A DNA stretch of 64,000 bases from the NCBI GenBank assembly GCA_018524725.1, contig JAEUWP010000207.1:1-64000 (forward strand), in the 5' to 3' direction. The DNA is from Podaxis mareebaensis (Eukaryota > Basidiomycota > Agaricomycetes > Agaricales > Agaricaceae). The notes under the pieces are model-generated. The model saw only the letters and a list, made by a program, of their open reading frames with translations, was not told the origin of the DNA and did not search any database. Of the stretch, positions 56,869 through 64,000 are shown one piece after another; positions within the stretch are counted from its first letter, which is position 1, and every line of letters begins with the position of its first letter. Position numbers and translations under genes: made by a program.

Positions 56869-58790
56869 CTACCGAGAGCTAGACGAATGTGAGGCAGTCG
56901 GATGCGGGTGGGTCGTTCGCTGGGGATGGTACGAATGGTGAGAATGTTTGGGGGCGTCATTAGGCTTGGGAACAACTCCGTCCAATCCCCTGTAGCCGTA
57001 GGCCTTTCCGAATTCTTTGATCATAGCTTTGCCCATCAGGCACACCCAGCCCAAACCCTCTCCAGTGACTAGCTGACCAGGCCAGAATAACTCCCCTTCT
57101 TCGTCCTCAAAGTCCGGTTCGTGCTCCTCTGTAGGTGACAGAGTACTATTGACCATCCTTGAAAACGTCGTCGGAAAATGACGCGCTAATGTTGCAAGGT
57201 TCAAGGTTTGTTGAGCTTCGAACATAGAGGAAGCACTCGATCGGAAGGTAGCCGTGAGATCTTTGAGATTGTAGATCATGTTGGCGTCGATGGGTTCTGT
57301 AACCTTGGAGGCAGCCTCGATATATGATGCAGGCGGAGGCACGGGGCTTTCGCGCACTTTTCGAGGAAGGAGGGGAAAGAATGCGGGATTTGGCTTTGGT
57401 GGCCCTTGCGGGCGAGATTGTTGCGGAGGAGGGTTTTGGGAAGCAGACGGTGGACGAACGGCGGTATTGGGGGTGCTTCCATCACGATTTGTGGGGGTCG
57501 AGTTGGCGCTGTTGGTCGGAGCAATGCTTGCAGGGGACGGGAGCATAGGAGGAGTTCCCTGTGACTTGTTCGCCAGTGGACCGGTGTTGCTGCTATTCTG
57601 ATCAACTTCTTGGATGGCAGTTTCAATTTTAGCTTTGGCTTGTTCCGTGATTCTATCCATTTCTTGGTCAAGCTCTTGCCGCACGGTATAGAACATTTTC
57701 CGTCCGTCAATAAACGCCTCGATCATATAGCTGCAAACAGCATGAAGCAAAAGTACGAAGGAAAATATCAACGATCCGCTTACATCAAACCAATGAAGGC
57801 CTTTTCAGCCTCGTTGATCGCATCTTGTGCTAGCCACTTGCTCTTGCACCATGTAAGGAAAGCCGTAATGGTGGTCCAGGTCTCCTTGGTGCATGTCTTG
57901 CGGCAATAATCCCTAGTCCATATCGAGTAGGTAAAGCAGACGAGAGCATCAACTAGTTCAAGACGAGCAATAATTCCGCCGTGTTTGTGATAGAGAGAAT
58001 TAACTGGGGGAGGATCAGCGAGTGGCCGGTATTCCTTGTGGGTGGGTGGGTATGTTGACCAAAAGCGGGCATCTCCCGAGTACTTGAGCAGACGACCTGC
58101 ATGATAATACTTGTCATGCAGACGATCGAAATACTGCAAAGGGGGGCGGCCTCGCTTGGGTCTGCGGACGGGAACGGCGTTTGGGGGCGGCAGAGCACAG
58201 TCTGCTGCGGACCCGCGTGGGGGAGGAGGGGGATCCTCTCTGACCTCGCCATCCTCGCATGGTTCGGATCGGGATGTGGTAATTGGGTTGAGATTTGATG
58301 AACGGAAATGGGTAAGGGGCTGTGATGGGGCGGAGGGGGGTTGTTGTACTGATGAGTGGGGCAGGTGGGCGGGAGGTGGCTGGGTGGTCGGTGGCGGCTG
58401 GTACTGATGATGGCGTTCGGAGACGGAGGAAGTGCGTGGACGTTTAGGGTGGTCTGGATCCACGGAAGAGTCTGATTTCCGCTTGTTGCCGGGAGCCGGG
58501 CTAGTAGGGCGCGAACAAGGGGGGGATAGCGGAAGGTTGTGGGAGAGCGGTGTCGGGATGTCCGAGAGGATCTATCGGAGTGAAATAGGGAGATGTGAGT
58601 AGAGTTAGAGAGGGCAGCGGAGGGCGATGACGGACCTGGAGAGACTGGAGGAGCTGTTCGCGAGTCCATCTCCTGTGGGATCAGTGAGTAGGATGAATGG
58701 GGGACGGGGAGATGGCGGGACGGACCGTTTCTTGAGCCTTGAAGACGCTGTGGACGATGCTGAGGCGGAGGCAAGGCTCGGCGGAGGCAT
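56869..58790 (-). CDS. Conserved-looking hypothetical protein, 583 residues
   Basis: Four exons on the minus strand: 58726-58790, 58636-58672 (only 37 nt), 57784-58571 and 56869-57730, all in phase. The model joins RLKKR to RWTREQLLQSLQILSDIPTP, a helical motif split across the micro-exon. A disordered, proline-rich stretch with a basic SPAPGNKRKSDSS and RRPKRGRPPLQYF (AT-hook-like RGRP) follows. The ordered core is HDKYYHAGRLLKYSGDARFW, then LYHKHGGIIARLELVDALVC, SIWTRDYCRKTCTKETWTTI, and IDGRKMFYTVRQELDQEMDR. The C-terminal part has ANMIYNLKDLTATFRSSASS and GLGWVCLMGKAMIKEFGKAY, ending in a His/Ser-rich tail. The AT-hook-like and basic segments suggest a nuclear protein. A very weak similarity in pattern to the C-terminal domain of AF4-type elongation factors is a guess only. 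No ATG other than 58790 fits exon 1 as well. Confidence 0.75.
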
Positions 58791-60034
58791 TGGGGATGGG
58801 GAAGAAGTGGTGGTGGGAAGAGGAAAGGCGATGGCGCTCCAGCCAGCGCAACAATGCAAGTGAGAAATGCCACTCGAAACCTCTCACTGCTCGTCACACT
58901 CAGTCACACCAAATCGTAGATCCCACGTCCACTTCGGCTCCTGTCACACTAACACACCGGCCTCCCCGTCCCACCGTGCTCTTCGTCGGCGGTCAGATCG
59001 ATCCTCATCTCCACACCTGGGGTCACCGCCTTATCTAATCGTCCTCTCTCCCAGCCCCCAGTCTCCCAGTCCACGTCCCCTCCCCCCCTTCATGCTGTAG
59101 ATACCGTCTGTAACTATGTACCTGGTCACCTGCACCTCGTCCTTGCTCTCGGAGCGCGCAGAATCCTAGGAACCGCCAAACATTCTTAGGCGAAGGCCGA
59201 GATTTAAGAGGCACCCGAAGTTTCGTCGGCTGGAGAAAGAAGGTGCACGCATACATTGCAAAAGCATAAGCGTTAGAGTAATTGTCAAGCAACGCTACAA
59301 TACCCCCAGATCTGCCCCTCTATGACCCACAGCATAACATGTTCAGCCTCGACTGAGCCGGCACCAACACTCAAACCACGGATGTCAAACACATGTGCCT
59401 TCTCGATTCACCTCATCAACTGACCCATCATTCGGTGCTTGTACATGTGTATTTAGTATTTTTATACTCTCTTGTGCCTACTATTCACATCTCCCAAGTG
59501 CCCCCGTCAGGTGTGGTGCAACCCTCCGGTCAAAATACTCCTGACTGGCGGGATTCTCCTTCTGACCTTTCCTCCGAAAAATATCAGAGAGCATTCCATT
59601 CAGCTCTGTTTCCCCGCATCAACGAGTCACTTGGTTCTTCTGCTCACTGCCCCTCAATCACCGAGCTGCCAGTTTCGTCTCATTGGTGCAAGGCGCTTTG
59701 TCAGCACGACGTTTGGACAATATGAAATTGGCTGGGAGGTGCAATGCATCTCATGGACGTCGTTCAGATAGATTATGTAATGGAAGATCTGCCATTCTCA
59801 GGTCTTCAGAGCCCATTGAGCCATGCATCCCCAGCACAACTTGAGGGCTTGATGCAAAACGTTGCACTCAGGCAGGTCTGAGAGCTTTGGGTGTTTGTAA
59901 ATTTGACTTAGGCCCAGCCCTTCTTAAGCTTCCTTCCTTACAGCCTCATGTTTGGTGGACTCATAGCTACAAGTATGTGGGTGAGGCCCTTTGAGTGGCT
60001 CAGAAGGCTGAACCCAAATCCTTGTATTTAGACA
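58791..60034. other. Intergenic up to the retrotransposon
   Basis: About 1.2 kb with the promoter of the previous gene and short motif-free ORFs. The last CpG before the CpG-free zone is at about 59860, some 175 bp before the LTR. Confidence 0.5.
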
Positions 60035-60912
60035 TGTTGGGATGTGTGGCAGGGATTTATAGTGAGAAGAAACACTCAGTTGTAGTATGAGACATATATA
60101 TTGATAAAATACCTGTAGTGAGAAGAAATACTACAGAAAGCATAAGTATGGAATAAAGAATAGAATATTTTCACCTTAGAATTGTAGAATGACTGTTATG
60201 AACTCAACCTCTGATTCCAATATCACATAGAATTACTACTGAAATAAATCTGGTAGCATTCTATGAAGGATGGAGTCAGGAATGGTATGATGACCCTTAT
60301 ATTTTTGTGTTGCCCAAACTACCTAGCAAGCAATCAGCTGTTTTGAGTAGGTATCTATAAATTGCAAGGCATAGTTTGAGATTTCTAAGCATAAGAAGCT
60401 TTGTGACATCTTGAAGGAGTTGTATTGACTGCTTAATGAGTGTATTAATGTATTGAGTTACATCCCTCATAACTTCATCTGATGCTATTAGTCAAGCTAT
60501 ACTCTATCTATGATCCAGACAATATTGCTTCTGATTACCTATTCACTCTTTTAGACTATATAATGATAGAAATACTATACATTGCCTAGAAGAATACTCC
60601 CTTCACTTATAAATTTACTAGTAACAATACCTACCTTTGTACTATTGTATCCAATTGAGAATTATCAGGGCACATAGCTAGAAAATAGTCTCAAGGACTT
60701 GTAAAGCTATAGTATTTATTTATCTTTGCTTTCTCTATTTACCTTATATTGTAGAAGATAATAGATCAGATGAGAGATAGAGAGTAGAGAATATTGTATT
60801 ATACTAGCATTGAGTAGTTTTATATGCTATATACATGAGTCATTATACTGATAGGGTAATTTCCTGTACTCTGTTACATCATAGATTGATAACTCAACTT
60901 ACTAACCCAACA
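60035..60912 (-). repeat. 3' LTR of the Ty1/copia element
   Basis: The 878-bp segment begins TGTTGGG and ends CCCAACA, a perfect 7-bp terminal inverted repeat with TG..CA ends, as expected of an LTR. It lies directly downstream (in minus-strand sense) of the RNase H region. A candidate target-site copy, agaca, precedes it at 60030-60034; the partner copy is beyond the window. Confidence 0.8.
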
Positions 60913-60921
60913 CTCTCCCTC
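60913..60921 (-). other. Polypurine tract of the retrotransposon
   Basis: On the minus strand GAGGGAGAG abuts the LTR start TGTTGGG. This is the usual site for priming plus-strand DNA synthesis in LTR elements. Confidence 0.7.
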
Positions 60922-63900
60922 AAGTCAAGAATATACTGAGTTCATCTCAATGTCTCTCAAATTTCTGTTTTTGCAGAGGCTTAGTAAATATATCAGCTAT
61001 TTGGTAGAAATCCAGGCAATAATAGATTTCAATTTTGTTTTGTTTTACTTTTTCATGAATAAAATAATGTTTAATGTTGAAGTGCTTTATTTATTTATAG
61101 TATTGAGGGTTCTTTGTAATTGTAATAGCCCCTTTGTTGTCACCATATAGTATATTTGGTCTTACTTGAGGGTATTCCAGTTCCATATATAAATTTTGTA
61201 GCTATATTGTTTCTCAGATTGCATTGGCATATAAAATATATTCAGCTTCTGTGATTGACAATAAAACAAAGTTCTGTTTTCATGATCTCCAGGTTATTAT
61301 ACCCTGACTAGATATAAATACATATCCAGATATAGATGTCTAATTACTATTACTTGTGAAACTAGTGTCTAAATATCCAATGAATTTATTTTTATGTGGA
61401 GTACTTCTGTCTTCTCAATATATTATTTCTAATTCTTTTATTCTATTCAAATAGCATAGTATATGTTTTGCTATATTCCAGTACTTGAGCTGAGGGTCAG
61501 CTGTGTATGATCTGAGCTTGTGAACTGCATATGTGATGTCAGGTCTAGTTGCTACTGCAACATATATTAGGGACCTAATTAATAATGCAAATACATTGCT
61601 CTAATTTAGCCCTTGTGACTGTTCAGTCTATTTTTACAGTGGAAGGTCCCTATCTATTAGAACTCTGACTGAGTTGGAGTCTTTCATTCCATTTTTTATG
61701 ATGATCAACTCTATATCTTTGGTTTGTGTAATTTTTATTGTTCTTTTCTCTCTATTTCTATGAATCTCTATCCCAACTATTTTGGAAGGGTTTCTGAGAT
61801 CTGTAATCTCAGATAATCTATTTAAGTCATTTTTTAGTTTTTTCATGAGATCTGAGCTATTTGCAAAGAGTAAGAGATCATCAATCTAGACTATTATTAT
61901 CTATATCCCTTTTTGGGTTTTTTGAATGTATATACAAGAGTCAGAGACTAAGTATTTGAATTAGAGCTCTTGTAGCCTTGTATTTAATTCCTTATTCTAT
62001 TCATAGCCTAATTGTTTTAGTCTATATAATATTTTAATCAGTTTATATACTCTATTGGTACTGTCAGTGCATCCTTCCAGCTGTTCCATATATATTTCCT
62101 CTTTTAGTTTTCCATTTAGATAAGCATCTTTTATATTCATTTACTAGATTTTCCAGTTTTTAGATGCAGCAAGTGCAAGGATGGCTCATATAGTCTCAAG
62201 CCAGACTACTGGGGAGAATATATTATTATAATCTATTCCTAGTATTTATATGTATCCTCTTGCTACAAGCTGTACTTTATATTTAATTAATTTTCCTTTT
62301 TTATTATATTTTCTTGTGAATATCCATCTATTGGTAATGGGTTTTTAGTTTACTAGTAAGTTGACAAGCACCCAAGTACCCATTCTGTTTAACTAGTCTA
62401 GCTCCACTTTTACTACCTTTTTCCATTCTAACTATTTAGAGGATATCATTACCTCCCTGAGTGATTTAGGTTCTGTATTCCTAAAATTGGTTTCAGCAAA
62501 TATAGTGTATACAATTTCAGCAGTTGATTGGAGCTTATTGTCTTAGTCATCTTCATCTGAGTCATCAGATAATTCAGACATTGGATTATCCAACTCTGCA
62601 TAGTTGTGATGAGTTTTTTGTCTTTCACTTTTCTATGGAATAATAATAATAATATTATTCTTTCTTTTCTTTAGTATTATTGTATTCTGTGAGAGTACCT
62701 CTAAACTGGCTGCCTCTCCCTTATGATCAATATTATCAATTTCTGATTCTTTATAGAACCTATAATTTCATGTTATTTTTATATTTTGTATATGTACACT
62801 ATAGAATTTAATTGATTTTGATCCATTTTTGAATCTTACAAAGATGTATTACTCTGCTTTTGGCTATAATTTATCTATTTTTTCATTTAGACAGAGTACT
62901 TAAACTGGTGCTCCAAATTCTTAGAAGTAGCCAACCTCAGGCTTTTTGCCTGTCTATGCTTCTTTAGGTATTTTCTTTTTTAAAGCCCTTGTGTGAGTCT
63001 AATTTCAGATATATGTTATATATTCTATTACTAGTTTCCAGAGAAACTCTGGGAGTTTTTAGGCTATTATTGTTGTTCTTATTAACTTAGTAAGTATTTA
63101 ATTCATTCTTTTAGCTATACTATTCTGTGATGGTGACTAAGGTACTGATGGTTGAAGCTCTATACCCTTATCCAGGCACCAAGTCTTTATGTTATCATTT
63201 ATATATTCTTTTCTATTGTCATACCTGACTACTTTAGAAATAATATTATATTGTGTTTTTAGGTTCATTATGTAATGTTTTAGATTGTTTGCCATCTCAT
63301 CTTTTATTTTCAGAAATTTTACAATGTAATAACAACTATAATTATCAATGAAAGTGATATAATAATTATGATCTCAAATTGAGGTTGTCTTTACTGGTCC
63401 CCATACATCAGTGTGAATTAATAGTCCTTGTTCTGTCATTTATGTTTCTATTTATTTTGGGAATGGAGTTATAGTCAATTTTGCTTCTATACAGGCTATA
63501 CAGTTTAGTGGTAGTAAGTTTTCATTTATAAAAATCCCTTTAATTAGGTCTTGTTTTACCATTCTCACTAGGCTCCAGTAGTTAACATAACCAAAACATT
63601 TGTATAGCTCAGTCTATATCTATTTTTAGACAGTTATATTTATACTTTTATATTTATTATTTTTATAGTTAGGGATTTTTATCTTTGCATCTAAGAAGTA
63701 TAGTCCTTTTTTCTTGTATACCTGTACCAATATATCTCCTATCATTCTATAAATAGTTATTATTCTATTGTTTGATTTAAATGTTCAACCTTTCTTATCA
63801 ACTTGTCTTAATGAGAAAAGGTTGTTTGAAGCTTTAGGCATATATAATATATCTTTTAGTGTAATTGCCCTTTTGATGCCCCTGTATTGAGTAATTAATT

Positions 63901-64000
63901 TAATTATTCCTCTCTCTCTTGTGTGAGCAGAGGTCTTCCCTACACTATTAATTGGTTTCATAATTGATTAGAAGTCTAAGAACATTGATTATTTATTTGC

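Larger units (their letters stand above)
60035..64000 (-). mobile_element. Ty1/copia retrotransposon, degenerate, 5' part outside window
   Basis: Read on the minus strand, pol pieces occur in copia order. GAG-pre-integrase and integrase at about 62900-63620 include ITPFPK, HTDVWGPVKTTSI, KVVRYDNRKEYINDN and SPSQN. Reverse transcriptase at about 61450-62440 includes EWKKVVKVEL, MGTWVLVNLL, DDLLLFANSSDLM, and LSEITDLRNPSKIVGIEIHR. RNase H at about 60940-61330 includes SISGYVFISSQG, SITEAEYI and the end ADIFTKPLQKQKFE. Many in-frame stops (TAG, TAA) and frameshifts make it inactive. The sequence is very AT-rich and contains no CpG. Gag and the 5' LTR lie beyond 64000. Integrase before RT identifies copia, not gypsy. 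Confidence 0.92.

Noticed and set aside
60950..61150. 66-codon plus-strand ORF near the retrotransposon
   Set aside because: It is the antisense shadow of the RNase H region; the minus strand has clear copia motifs.

Overview
This is nuclear DNA of a mushroom-forming basidiomycete (Agaricomycetes). The signs are compact multi-exon genes with GT..AG introns of about 50-70 nt, a KDZ-type transposase, a TKL-type kinase of the kind expanded in mushrooms, a DUF4045-gelsolin protein, and an intron-containing tRNA-Leu. I rebuilt gene models by hand from conserved protein sequence and splice sites; for most genes every exon phase closes.

Layout. 1-8.1 kb is a decayed, repeat-rich block: a KDZ transposase relic, a 257-bp tandem repeat, and two broken copies of N-acetylglucosamine kinase, one of them joined to the front end of a D-2-hydroxyacid dehydrogenase. 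8.1-23.5 kb holds a TKL-like kinase with a C2H2 zinc-finger tail, a possible 58-residue protein, the intact GlcNAc kinase, two tandem cornichon (Erv14) genes, a Yra1/ALY-like RNA-binding protein, a peroxisomal 4-coumarate-CoA-ligase-like enzyme and an orphan. 23.7-51.8 kb is a dense housekeeping block: tRNA-Leu, an Asteroid-type nuclease homologue, an orphan, NAD kinase, a microcephalin-like BRCT protein, BUD13, a GT17 glycosyltransferase, a coiled-coil protein, tRNA-Thr, a GH17 glucanase, a DUF4045-gelsolin protein, a GPI-anchored secreted protein, an orphan and ribosomal protein uS7 (RPS5). 51.8-56.9 kb has no gene I can support. 56.9-58.8 kb holds one conserved-looking unknown protein. From about 60.0 kb to the window end lies a Ty1/copia retrotransposon on the minus strand, including its 3' LTR.

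Functional themes. Several genes serve the secretory pathway or cell wall (two cornichons, GT17, GH17, the GPI protein), and several serve RNA or DNA (Yra1-like, BUD13, RPS5, Asteroid, BRCT). They look like ordinary neighbours, not a cluster.

The most striking signal is CpG erosion in repeats. The last 4.1 kb contains no CpG that I can find. The two 257-bp repeat copies differ only at CpG sites. The frame-breaking stops in the KDZ relic are all TGA, as CGA-to-TGA decay would give. Together these suggest cytosine methylation and deamination aimed at repeats. I found no new defence or biosynthetic system.
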